This document shows positions 17,801 to 25,470 of a stretch of 64,000 bases of DNA, piece by piece. The translations under genes and the position numbers were made by a program. Within the stretch, counting starts at the first letter, position 1. Each line of letters opens with the position of its first letter. The notes beneath the pieces were generated by a model. That model saw only the letters and a program-made list of their open reading frames with translations. It had not been told where the DNA came from and did no database searches. The DNA comes from Deltaproteobacteria bacterium (GTDB lineage Bacteria > Myxococcota > Kuafuiibacteriia > Kuafuiibacteriales > Kuafuiibacteriaceae), in the NCBI GenBank assembly GCA_016713425.1, contig JADJPE010000005.1, positions 1,922,001 through 1,986,000 on the forward strand. The letters run 5' to 3'.

Positions 17801-19354
17801 TCGAACGCGGTGGTCTCGATGTAAGAGAAGTCCGGTCGCGACCGCGATGACGCTCGCCATGACTGCCCATGCGAGGCGATGGCGTCGCGCGGAACGCCTC
17901 GCACGGCGCAGCACGCCGATGGAGACGGATGCTTGGATTCGTTCTTGGGTGAAGGCGCGGATGTCGGCGAGCATCGCCCCCGCGTCTTGGTAGCGGTCCT
18001 CCGGTGAGAACCGCAGTGCGCGGTCGCAGATTCGCGCGAGCTCGATCGGTGCGTTTCGGTTGATGACGCGAATCGGCGGAATTCGCCTTCGCGCCGCCTG
18101 GCCCACGACGTCTTGGATGTCTTTGCCGGCGCCCGCATGCGGAGAGTGGCCGCAAAGTATTTCGAACAAGATCGCACCCAGGCCGAAGACGTCGGACCGC
18201 TCATCCACTGCATCGTTGTCGCCGCGTGCTTGCTCGGGGCTCATCGAGGCCGGCGTGCCCAGGGGTGTACTGGCCGCCCGGCGCAGCGAAAAAGCGTCCT
18301 GGAGGGCGGAGTCCGCCTCTGTGGATGGGTCGCCGACATGGCTGTCGGCCCGGGTCGGTCGTCCGGAAATGGCGCTTGCCGCCCGATCGTACGCGTCGGC
18401 GGCGGAGAGACTTCCTTCGCGTACGCGAGCATGTCCCCACCCGAGCGTGATCGTCTCCCCGAACTCGCCCAACATGATGTCATCGCTTCGAAGGTTTCGG
18501 TGCACGACGCCGTGCTTGTGCGCGTACGCAAGGCCTTCGCAGAGGGCTTCGAAGTGTCGGATCAGCGTGAGACGTTCGACCAGTGTGGGGCAGCCGCGAA
18601 TGACGGACGACAAGGCGCGGCCGCGGACGAGCTTCATCGCGCAATAAGGACGTCCGTTTGGACGGGTGCCGATCTCGTAGACCGGCGCGACCGTCGGATG
18701 GTCGAGCGTCCCAGTGATCTTCGCTTCGCGAAGGAATTGAGCCCGATGGTAAGCGTCTTTTCCCGGGTTTGACGACGGGGAGCACTCACGCAGCGCGATC
18801 TCGCGTTCGAGCTGCGTATCGAAGGCGCGCATGACGCGCGACAGTGCCAAGTGCTCCGCGCTGGCTTCGGCTCCCAGCACCGCGAGATCGTCGACCGCCT
18901 GCTCGAACTCCGCACGCACGACATAGCGCGGATCGACGGAGGTCCTGGTCGGCGTTGACGTGACCTCGTCGCTGCCCGGTCCGAGTGGATCCAGCGTAGG
19001 AACAGTGACGGTGGGTTCGTCGTCCATCGTCAGACCGGCTTCGCAGATCTCGGCTTCGAGGCGCTGAAGCTGGACGCGAACGTCCTCCGGAGCCGCCCCG
19101 GCGGCATGGAGCTCGCCGATGAGCTCGCGCAGGGAAGCGTAGGCGCGTGCGGCGGCTACCCGCGCCCGCGCACCAGAGAAGCCGAGCCGCAGCAGGGCGC
19201 GGTCGAGCTGAGGTTCGATGGTGCGCGCGACGGATGAAGTTGTCCGTGCCAAGTCGATGAGATCCCTTCCGCTTCTTCGGTGACGGGCAGCCACAAAAGC
19301 CCCGACCGTACACCCCGGGCCGCGAACGTGCACGTTTTCGGCCAGAGACGTCAA
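14888..19354 (-). CDS. Pseudokinase - membrane helix - WD40 repeat protein
   Basis: 1488 residues. A kinase-like fold spans about 145-470 with recognisable landmarks: TLDHPTVAPVYEIG, the activation-end MSPEQARG and DERSDVFGLGAILFEIL. All catalytic residues are changed. The VAIK Lys is Arg (EIALRE, Arg189), HRD is HRN (VVHRNL, Asn287), DFG/DWG is GWG (305-307), and the glycine loop is lost. One membrane helix follows (about 494-512). The rest (about 560-1470) is a series of WD40 units with typical cores (LWRVADG, GHSNWVTTVAISPD, LWRASDG), enough for about two propellers. Likely a membrane-tethered scaffold rather than an enzyme. Start uncertain: a TTG at codon ~35 has a better GGAAGGG upstream. 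Confidence 0.85.
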   Translation of the reverse strand: MTSLAENVHVRGPGCTVGAFVAARHRRSGRDLIDLARTTSSVARTIEPQLDRALLRLGFSGARARVAAARAYASLRELIGELHAAGAAPEDVRVQLQRLEAEICEAGLTMDDEPTVTVPTLDPLGPGSDEVTSTPTRTSVDPRYVVRAEFEQAVDDLAVLGAEASAEHLALSRVMRAFDTQLEREIALRECSPSSNPGKDAYHRAQFLREAKITGTLDHPTVAPVYEIGTRPNGRPYCAMKLVRGRALSSVIRGCPTLVERLTLIRHFEALCEGLAYAHKHGVVHRNLRSDDIMLGEFGETITLGWGHARVREGSLSAADAYDRAASAISGRPTRADSHVGDPSTEADSALQDAFSLRRAASTPLGTPASMSPEQARGDNDAVDERSDVFGLGAILFEILCGHSPHAGAGKDIQDVVGQAARRRIPPIRVINRNAPIELARICDRALRFSPEDRYQDAGAMLADIRAFTQERIQASVSIGVLRRARRSARRHRLAWAVMASVIAVATGLLLHRDHRVRATRDAAVREEARVSQTLSVMLSDRAGQTDSPHQAMLYAGAALLYTDQPDARGTIARVALEPRPRMLWQSHPGAKCRSIAFTDNGKLSCADELDGWFQWDVTTGAEIAGALRNSEAITKEVVSRDGLWRATSDTSGTVRVFSFQDEPARSYGGFGDEIVALDVTSDDTGSAMVGALNRQGSLRLFGENSVPEGETIATCEGARAFALGPRGSRFALGCPEKIEVRETAPDASDKPVQAAFRSATAIVFSGDGQSIIAGNSHGGVVALRLGSTEAPRTLDTFTTTITAVSASSDGETYGIGGLDGTVATGSAVDGGRARRIAAHRGPVWSVSLSPRADVIASSGPDGTVRLFKTRDGTKERAIISDSRWIYDVGFTPDGRSVVACNTDGAWSVRAADGGALSLHVPSDSNQVGRELTKLSIAPDGQTLITGDSAGRLKQWSLATGKKLGEWQAHRSAVWALRHLGNDRIVSGSASGEIILWTQGRAEILVSARERRPASITATPDGRYLAYTDGDNVRVEEVGTTTSFSLPVPAERVTAIAISPNGATLAIAENKRIALWDAETKKLLRTLNAHTDIVHDVEFNVSGDNLASASFDRTARLWRVADGHLIATIDHGDHVRAVAFSPAGDRLVTGGWDRSLRAFDVKLGVSPVFRGHSQPVKAVTFNDDGTELISVARDGSIRRWDIDAGREVAKKQLEGEQVMTLSRDGLRLVTSDRHGVAYLWDLERGTKRTLAGSQSQAIATAAFSPNGAILASLGHKGELLAWSVSDHTLSRLNRRAQAGRALAVSSGGLIATADMMQATVELWEIDQPERQHDLSGHSNWVTTVAISPDAETVASAGYDGTVHLWRASDGQTQIVISTPQKTVTHLVFSPSAEQVAAGGTDGTLRIFDVHSGRELATLRGYSGGQPAYAPDGQSIAAAIENNGIRLWALSILERSPEDLLEMASKESGLRLTGARLSPDPDGLKSYLQ

Positions 19355-19385
19355 GTTGAGGTGCGTACCCCGACGCTCGGCTCAA

Positions 19386-20675
19386 CTAGGCGGCGTTCGC
19401 GACGACGACCGAAATCTCCCCCCGGCTCGCATGACTGGGGCCGCGCTCGGTTGGGCTGAGACGGCCGCTCGGGGCACCCTCGTCGACGACCGCCACGCGA
19501 CCCGCGGTGAAGCCTTCTCGAGCTTGAATGCGCTTCAGCGCGTCGAGCGCGGCCACTTCCAGCGCCGCCCCATCGTCCGCCATCTTGGCGAGTCGACAGA
19601 GTCGGGAGAGCCGGGAGATTGACGCGCCCGATCCGAGGCGGGCCAGGGCTTCGATCGCGGCGGCGGTGATCGCGACCGGTTGGTTGTCGAGAAGCTCGAG
19701 CAATGCCGCCTCAAAACGCTGATCGCCAAGCTCTCCGATGACCTTGATCGCTTCCGCCGCGACCGGAGCCGCGGCGCGCTTGGCGAGCTTCGTGAGGGCT
19801 TCGAGCCGCCTCAGCTCGCGGAGCTTTCGAACGCGTGAGAGAGCGGCCGAGACGAGAGCGGGACAACGCGAGTCGAGCGCCTGATCGACCAGCGGCTCGA
19901 CGGCTCGATCGTCGAGACGTGCCGCCAAGAGCTCGAATGCCAACACGCGCGCGCTCGCCGACTCGCCTTCCCACCCGACGATCGCTCTCGCGATCGATAT
20001 ACCCCGCTCGCCAAGGCGACGTGCTGCCGCGAGGCGGACGTGCGCGTTGGTATCTTCGGTCGCGCGCTCCAGGGCAAGACGCGCTTCGTAGGTTCGAGGA
20101 TAGCGAGCCAGGAGAAGTTCGAGGCTGCGTTTGCGGGCACCCGACGAAGCGTCGAAGAGAACGTTGTGGAGGAGGCGCTGCGGCTCGGTGCCCTCGTGGT
20201 CGGCGATGTCCTCCGCGAGCTCGACCGCTTGTCGGACGATCCGCGTCAAGGATGCGTCGTCCATTCGCGTCGCTGGCGTGCGAACCGTGAGCGACCCATC
20301 GCGAACGATCACGCAAAACTCGCGGCCAAGACGGAGGAACGCGAGTCGTGTCGACTGTCGAAACGCGGCCAGCGCCGCACCGTCGACGGCGCGGCGCGCG
20401 ATGTGATCATCGAACTCACGATGACCCGTGACCACGGGAAGCATAGGTCGTCGTTGCGGCTGAAGCTCCATATCGATGTGGCGCGGGAGCCGGTCGCTCG
20501 TCACAACGATCTCGAAATGAGCACCGAAAAGGCCAAGCAAGCGGTCGAGGACACGCCGCCAGAGACGCCGGTCGAGGCGCTCCTTCTGATCCAGCCGCAA
20601 ACCCAGACCGTCACCGAGACGCTTCCCGAGGCTCTCGGCTAGGCGCCGCGCGAGGCTCGCGGTCAAGCGCCGCAC
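19386..20675 (-). CDS. HEAT-repeat protein with N-terminal beta-rich domain
   Basis: 429 residues. The first ~160 residues form an unfamiliar domain (LFGAHFEIVVTSDRLPRHI, then FDDHIARRAVDGAALAAF) of a type often seen in front of HEAT repeats in Myxococcota. From ~170 to 400 are alpha-helical HEAT units (ALERATEDTNAHVRLAAARR, AIKVIGELGDQRFEAALLEL, AIEALARLGSGASISRLSRL). No signal peptide. HEAT arrays bind proteins; the partner is unknown. It ends 31 bases before the pseudokinase-WD40 start on the same strand, so the two may be co-transcribed and act together as scaffold proteins. Confidence 0.7.
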   Translation of the reverse strand: MRRLTASLARRLAESLGKRLGDGLGLRLDQKERLDRRLWRRVLDRLLGLFGAHFEIVVTSDRLPRHIDMELQPQRRPMLPVVTGHREFDDHIARRAVDGAALAAFRQSTRLAFLRLGREFCVIVRDGSLTVRTPATRMDDASLTRIVRQAVELAEDIADHEGTEPQRLLHNVLFDASSGARKRSLELLLARYPRTYEARLALERATEDTNAHVRLAAARRLGERGISIARAIVGWEGESASARVLAFELLAARLDDRAVEPLVDQALDSRCPALVSAALSRVRKLRELRRLEALTKLAKRAAAPVAAEAIKVIGELGDQRFEAALLELLDNQPVAITAAAIEALARLGSGASISRLSRLCRLAKMADDGAALEVAALDALKRIQAREGFTAGRVAVVDEGAPSGRLSPTERGPSHASRGEISVVVANAA

Positions 20676-20793
20676 GAGGCTCGCTTCGCGCTTCGGCCGA
20701 AGGGATAGGATGAAAGGATGGATGGCGCGGTGCTCCTTCTCCTGATTGTGAGGGGAGGGCTCACGGAGTCAACGAAGGAGTCGGGTCGTCGTT

Positions 20794-20834
20794 CGAGGGT
20801 CGAGGGTCGAGGGTCGAGGGTCGAGGGTCGAGGG
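20794..20834. repeat. 7-bp tandem repeat (CGAGGGT)n
   Basis: Five complete copies of cgagggt plus six bases of a sixth, in the 178-base gap between two minus-strand genes. The unit is not a multiple of three, and the tract lies outside coding sequence, just upstream of the HEAT-repeat gene and downstream of the amidohydrolase gene. Confidence 0.95.
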
Positions 20835-20853
20835 CGCCGGGGCCGGACCTACG

Positions 20854-23800
20854 TCAAGGACAGTTGCTTTCGTCGCTCCCAACCCCCGGGCTTCCTTGAT
20901 CGGTGCTTGTCCCGAAGACGCCGACTGAATTGGACCATTTTTCTGGGTCATTGTTGTCTTCGGCGTACGGGATACGCAGGCACATCGCGACGCCTTGACC
21001 GCCGCCCGGCCAACCCGGGCCCCAATCGACCAAGTCGAGCGATGCTCCGTCGTAGCTGATCTCGAGCTCGTCGTTGCTGTTCGAAAGGACGATGCTGTCC
21101 CCGTATTCTGCGAGTGCCTGAACGCCGCCGTTGATCGCGGGATCCACCGAGTAGGCGATCACGCCGTAGGCCCCTGGGTTGAGCACCACGTCGGGGGCGA
21201 CCAAATCGACTGTGGCGCCGTTGTCTCGCACCTGGAGACCATCCAGGCGGAGCGCGTCCGAGGATGCGTTGAAGACCTCGAACCACTCGCGCAGCTTCTC
21301 GTCATCGCCCGATGGGTTTCGATGCACTTCGGTGATCATGAGATCGCCCGGCGCTGGCGAGCGGATGAGCGAACCGGCCACCTCGAGGTCCACCGACCGC
21401 GCGGCGCCCGAAGGCGAGGGTCCGTCCATGACCACGGCGGTGAGGCGTCCCTGCCCGTCGATCTCCCCCGCCTCGATGGCAAAGGTCGCCGAACGCGCCC
21501 CCGCCGCCACCACGATCTCGGCCGGAACGGTTGCGAGTGCCGCGGGATCGAAGGTCAGTCGCACCACCGTGCCTTCACCCTGAGCCGAGGCTGGCACGTT
21601 GAGCTGGACCGTGCCGTGGGCGGTGCCGTGGCGTGGCATCGTCGTGACGTCGACGGTCAGATCCTCGACTGTTCGCGGAGTCGTCCCGTCGAACACGATG
21701 ACCTCCGCCGTGACGCGCCTGCCGTCGTATGTTGCCTCGACCACGATCGGGTTCGATGAATCGGGTGGCGCTTGGTCAGCCGTCATCGGGATGCGGATCG
21801 AGCTTTCGCCCGCCGGCACCACGACGCTTCCCGGCACCTCGAGGATTTCGGGTGCGCTCGATTTGAGCGTCACGGCGGTGTCGGTCGGCGCCGGACCGCT
21901 GAGCACGACCACCGGGCCATCGACCGGCAGGCCCGAGAAGCCGACTTCGACATAGCTCGTAGCCGGTTCGATTCCTAAGAGTTGCACCGGGACCAAGATG
22001 TCGTGTGCATCGCGCGGTTCGAGCTTCATGTCGTTGTTCGCGTATCGAAGGACACCGCGAAGTTGTGGGATCGTGGTTCCTTCGGCGGGTAGCGGGTCGA
22101 TCAGGAACATGAAGTCGTCGACCCGAAGTCCTCCGTCGACCACGAACTCGTTGTTCGGGTCTTGGTCGCCGGGGCCGGTGGGCGGAGCCAACGAGGTGAC
22201 CGTGACGCCCGAGACCTCGACCAGTGTGCCTTCGAGCGCCGCGGCGCGTGGCCCGTTCGTCGCGATCTCATCTGGTTTCACGGGAACCGGTGCCGGCAGC
22301 TCGACGCCTTCTCTGATGAGCTCGAATGCGCTTCGCGTGAGCTGTTGCTGCCCGTAGAAGTTGCTTACTTCGCCTTCGACGTGAATTTGGTCGCCTCGGT
22401 TCGGCTTCGTCTCGCTGCCGCCCGTGTAGACGAAGAGGCCCGACCAATCGGCGCCCTCGTAGCCAGCGTCGGTCGGCAAGGTCTGCACGAAGTATCCGGT
22501 CGGGGCAACGGCGGTCACCACGACCGAGGGCAGGGCCACGTTGCCAGAGACCTCGCCCCGCTTGATTACGTAGGTCGTTGCCGGACAGGCCGCATCGCCC
22601 GGGTTTGCCGCTTGAGCGCACGCGTCGCACACGTCGCCGTGGAGGTCGCCGTCCGTATCGCCTTGATCGGGGTTGGCGAGATCTGGGCAGTTGTCGATCG
22701 CGTTGGCCCAGCCATCGCCGTCGCGATCGTCGGGATCGGGCGCATCGCAAACGAGCGCATCGGCGTTGAGCGGGCAGACGTCACATGCGTCGCCGACGCC
22801 ATCGTTGTCGGCGTCGGCTTGGGCGGCGCCGTCCACACCGCGCGGCGCATTGAAGATCGTGGCACAGTCGTCCGTCGCGTTGGGGAGGCCGTCGCCATCG
22901 CTGTCGTCGGCGGTCGGAACGCCGTCGTACTCACCGCGGCGGAGCGGGACACAGGTCGCCTCGTTTGCCGGCGCGCCGCAGGAGAACAAGGGTACGATGC
23001 CGGTCGGAACCGCGGAACGTATCGCCTCGACGGTGAAGCCCGTTTCCCGTTCTGCGCATACACTCTTGGCTCGGCCGCAAACGTCGATCGGCTCGCAGCC
23101 GGACGCGCTTGCGAGCAGCACGGCCATCGCGTCTTCGTCGCCGAACAAGGGCTTCCCGGCCCGAAGAACGAGCACGACGTCTCGGTTTTCACCGAGGATG
23201 GCGGCGTCGTAGTCCGCGTGTGAGGACGCGTCGAAGATCGTGATGTCGGCGAGGCGTCCGGGGGCGAGGCTTCCGATCTTGTCGTCGGATTTCAGCGCCG
23301 CGGCGGCGCCGATCGTGGCCATGTCATAGAGCTGTCGTGCGCTGAAGAATCCGCTGAGGTTCGTGGCGTTGAAGTCGTGTGCGCAGCGGAGCTCGCGCAA
23401 CATGTTCATGCTGCCGCTCGAGGGCCAGTCCGTTCCGAGGGCGATCCGGATGCCCGATTGGGCGGCGACGGTTACGGCGGCGGTGTGACCGTAGAGATCG
23501 ATGTTGCTGCGCGGAGACCAGATGAGCGAAGCGCCCTCGGCCGCCATCATCGCGTAGTCGGTGGCGAGCAGACCGATACCGTGGATGATGGCGGTCTTGC
23601 TCATCAGGACGTCCTCACCGCCGTTGTCGGCCCGCGAGAGGCAAAGGAACTCGTTTCGCGCGTCCTTGCCGACCCCCTCGGCGATGTGCGGTGTATAGGC
23701 CAGGCTGTTCTTGATGTTGTTGTCCTCGGGCGAGTCGATGTCCGGATAGTTGCACCCTGACTCGCGTCGCTGACCAGAGCTGTCGCCGAGCGGGAACGTC

Positions 23801-24753
23801 TCGTAGCGCACCGGCGCGGAACCGAGGCCTTCCGAGTCGTTCGCGCGGTCGAGGTTGCGCAGGAGTCCGGGCACGCTCCCCGAGCCGTTGACGGACGTGG
23901 CGCCACCCATGAGGTGCCGAAGCTCGGCGTAGCGCGTGGCATCGTTGCCTCCCCCGCTCGGCGTGTCCAATTCGCTGTGGCCACCTTGTCCCCGTCGCCA
24001 ATCATGCCGGTGGTCGTATCGCTCGGTGCCGTGAGAAAGCGCATCGCCGTTGCCGAAAGTGAGGTGCTCGTGTGCGTTGATGAGGCCGGGGCCGACCAGC
24101 GTATCTCGGCAGGTGAGGGCCGTGGCACCCTGCGCGGCAGGTTCGGCCCCACAATCACAGCCTGCGCACGTGATCACCCCCGAGGCATTGATGAGGACGC
24201 TGCCATTTCGGAGGAGCGCGGTGGGGGTCGCGATGTTGCCGCGGATGAGGAGGTTCTCGTCGCCCGCGATGCCCGAACAGTGACCGCTTGGCGCGTCCTC
24301 GGGAATTGTGTCCGGGCATTCGATGACGCTTGGCCCGTCGGGCCCGCCATCGGCGTTGACGCCTCCGTCTCCTCCTCCATCGGGAGGAAGATGCGCGGCG
24401 TCTCCACCGCTGCCGTCGCCGAGGACGCCCCCGTCGCCGCCTCTTCCCGGGTTGGCATCGGCGGCTTGGGATGCGGACGTGCCGCAGCCGGTGAGCGTGC
24501 CCAGGCCAAGGCCAACGCCCACGGAAAGGCCAAGCCCCAGGATGATCGCGCCCATTCGCTTTGGCTGAAGGCTGGGTTCGGCTCCCGATTTGGCCTTAGC
24601 CTCGGCTCTTGCTTTGGCCTTAGCTTCGGCTCTTGCTTTGGCTTTTGCCCCGGCTGTTGCTTTGGCTTTTGCCTCGGCTGTTGCTTTGGCTTTTGCCTCG
24701 GCTCTTCGGGGCGCTATGGGACGATTCGGGCAGGATGGGCGATATGGCGACAC
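20854..24753 (-). CDS. Amidohydrolase fused to thrombospondin type-3-like repeats, OB-fold and lamin-tail domain (lipoprotein)
   Basis: 1299 residues from GTG. A lipobox (LTGC, Cys91) follows a hydrophobic run starting at Met67, so Met67 (24555) may be the true start. Before it lies an Ala-Lys repeat of about 40 residues. Domains after the Asp/Gly-rich linker: a metal-dependent amidohydrolase (about 170-560; LVGPGLINAHEHL with HxH, IIHGIGL, GTDWPSSG with the late Asp); calcium-type DxDxDG repeats (about 625-730; DSDGDGLPNATDDC, DADNDGVGDACD); a YhcR-type OB-fold (about 740-890; VTAVAPTGYFVQ); a beta-sandwich region; and a C-terminal lamin-tail domain (LMITEVHRNPSGDDEKLREW). A secreted hydrolase of unknown substrate, probably displayed on the envelope. 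Confidence 0.8.
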   Translation of the reverse strand: MSPYRPSCPNRPIAPRRAEAKAKATAEAKAKATAGAKAKARAEAKAKARAEAKAKSGAEPSLQPKRMGAIILGLGLSVGVGLGLGTLTGCGTSASQAADANPGRGGDGGVLGDGSGGDAAHLPPDGGGDGGVNADGGPDGPSVIECPDTIPEDAPSGHCSGIAGDENLLIRGNIATPTALLRNGSVLINASGVITCAGCDCGAEPAAQGATALTCRDTLVGPGLINAHEHLTFGNGDALSHGTERYDHRHDWRRGQGGHSELDTPSGGGNDATRYAELRHLMGGATSVNGSGSVPGLLRNLDRANDSEGLGSAPVRYETFPLGDSSGQRRESGCNYPDIDSPEDNNIKNSLAYTPHIAEGVGKDARNEFLCLSRADNGGEDVLMSKTAIIHGIGLLATDYAMMAAEGASLIWSPRSNIDLYGHTAAVTVAAQSGIRIALGTDWPSSGSMNMLRELRCAHDFNATNLSGFFSARQLYDMATIGAAAALKSDDKIGSLAPGRLADITIFDASSHADYDAAILGENRDVVLVLRAGKPLFGDEDAMAVLLASASGCEPIDVCGRAKSVCAERETGFTVEAIRSAVPTGIVPLFSCGAPANEATCVPLRRGEYDGVPTADDSDGDGLPNATDDCATIFNAPRGVDGAAQADADNDGVGDACDVCPLNADALVCDAPDPDDRDGDGWANAIDNCPDLANPDQGDTDGDLHGDVCDACAQAANPGDAACPATTYVIKRGEVSGNVALPSVVVTAVAPTGYFVQTLPTDAGYEGADWSGLFVYTGGSETKPNRGDQIHVEGEVSNFYGQQQLTRSAFELIREGVELPAPVPVKPDEIATNGPRAAALEGTLVEVSGVTVTSLAPPTGPGDQDPNNEFVVDGGLRVDDFMFLIDPLPAEGTTIPQLRGVLRYANNDMKLEPRDAHDILVPVQLLGIEPATSYVEVGFSGLPVDGPVVVLSGPAPTDTAVTLKSSAPEILEVPGSVVVPAGESSIRIPMTADQAPPDSSNPIVVEATYDGRRVTAEVIVFDGTTPRTVEDLTVDVTTMPRHGTAHGTVQLNVPASAQGEGTVVRLTFDPAALATVPAEIVVAAGARSATFAIEAGEIDGQGRLTAVVMDGPSPSGAARSVDLEVAGSLIRSPAPGDLMITEVHRNPSGDDEKLREWFEVFNASSDALRLDGLQVRDNGATVDLVAPDVVLNPGAYGVIAYSVDPAINGGVQALAEYGDSIVLSNSNDELEISYDGASLDLVDWGPGWPGGGQGVAMCLRIPYAEDNNDPEKWSNSVGVFGTSTDQGSPGVGSDESNCP
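24590..24707 (-). repeat. Degenerate 12/24-bp repeat coding for Ala-Lys/Ala-Glu units
   Basis: Read on the minus strand, the tract repeats units such as gccaaagcaacagccgaggc, giving AKATAEAKAKA-type sequence. It sits between the GTG at 24753 and Met67 of the amidohydrolase gene, immediately before the lipoprotein signal. Either it is a basic N-terminal extension or it is untranslated leader DNA. Confidence 0.8.
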
Positions 24754-24840
24754 GATGGGGCGCTGATATCAGCCCCGCGCGCAAATTCGCCATCGGCCGG
24801 TCGGCACTTCACGCCGTGTTCACCGAACGAGGGTGGCAAG

Positions 24841-25401
24841 TCACATTTCCCCGCGCACGGTGGCCTCGCAGCTATAGGCGACCTTTTCGGTGTTCGGGTC
24901 GAGAAGCGCCAACGTGGCCGTGTAAACGCTGAAGCGTTCCCCCTTCGGCCCTCGTTCGGCAAGCCGATGGAGTTTTCCCCGGCCAATGAAGTCGCACCCG
25001 GATCGCTCGGAAACCATCTCGAACGCCTGAGTGCGTCGCATTCGCTGCTCGAGCGTGCTTCGCAGGTACTCGGGATCGAGGTCCAAGCCCGTGGCATCTT
25101 CGAAGGGGGAGAGAAAGATCTTCGGCTTGGCGGCATTCACGTCGGGGTTGCTTGCGCGCCAACGGTTGATCCAGCCACCCGCGATGCACCGCTTCACGAG
25201 CCGCTTCGAGATGATCTTGAAGTCGGTTCTCGTTGGCCCCGAAGGCGGCGGGGGCGAGACGTGCGTCGCCGCCGGAGCGGACGCCGGTTTTTGCGGTGTG
25301 CCTCCGGAAGTGCAGCCCGCTAAAAGCGAGAGCAAACCGGAGCACAGCACCACCCTTGCTTGGATAGGACTTCGCGGACGGGGCATGATGCTTGTCTTCA
25401 T
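24841..25401 (-). CDS. LpoB-like (penicillin-binding-protein activator) lipoprotein
   Basis: 186 residues from ATG at 25401; ATG at 25386 is an alternative. A signal with lipobox LLAGC is followed by a Pro-rich linker (SPPPPSGPTR). The folded domain has LpoB-family features: a helix ending in a Trp (CIAGGWINRW), then PKIFLSPFEDATGLDLD, YLRSTLEQRMRRTQAFEMV and YTATLALLDPNTEKVAYS. LpoB activates class A PBPs from the outer membrane in enterobacteria. In Myxococcota LpoB-like proteins are widespread but their targets are not established. It lies upstream of the amidohydrolase on the same strand and is divergent from the pseudokinase-PEGA gene. Confidence 0.7.
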   Translation of the reverse strand: MKTSIMPRPRSPIQARVVLCSGLLSLLAGCTSGGTPQKPASAPAATHVSPPPPSGPTRTDFKIISKRLVKRCIAGGWINRWRASNPDVNAAKPKIFLSPFEDATGLDLDPEYLRSTLEQRMRRTQAFEMVSERSGCDFIGRGKLHRLAERGPKGERFSVYTATLALLDPNTEKVAYSCEATVRGEM

Positions 25402-25404
25402 AAG

Positions 25405-25414
25405 GGTATATACC
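25405..25414. promoter_or_regulatory. Perfect palindrome GGTATATACC in a divergent promoter region
   Basis: A 10-base perfect palindrome, the only AT-rich stretch in the ~70-base gap between the divergent LpoB-like and pseudokinase genes. It is 3 bases upstream of the minus-strand ATG at 25401 and could be an operator or a -10-like element if translation begins at 25386. Confidence 0.3.
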
Positions 25415-25470
25415 TGGTAGAGTCTGGAAATTGCGGATACCTCTCGGATTTCGGTTAGCATGCGCCAAGC

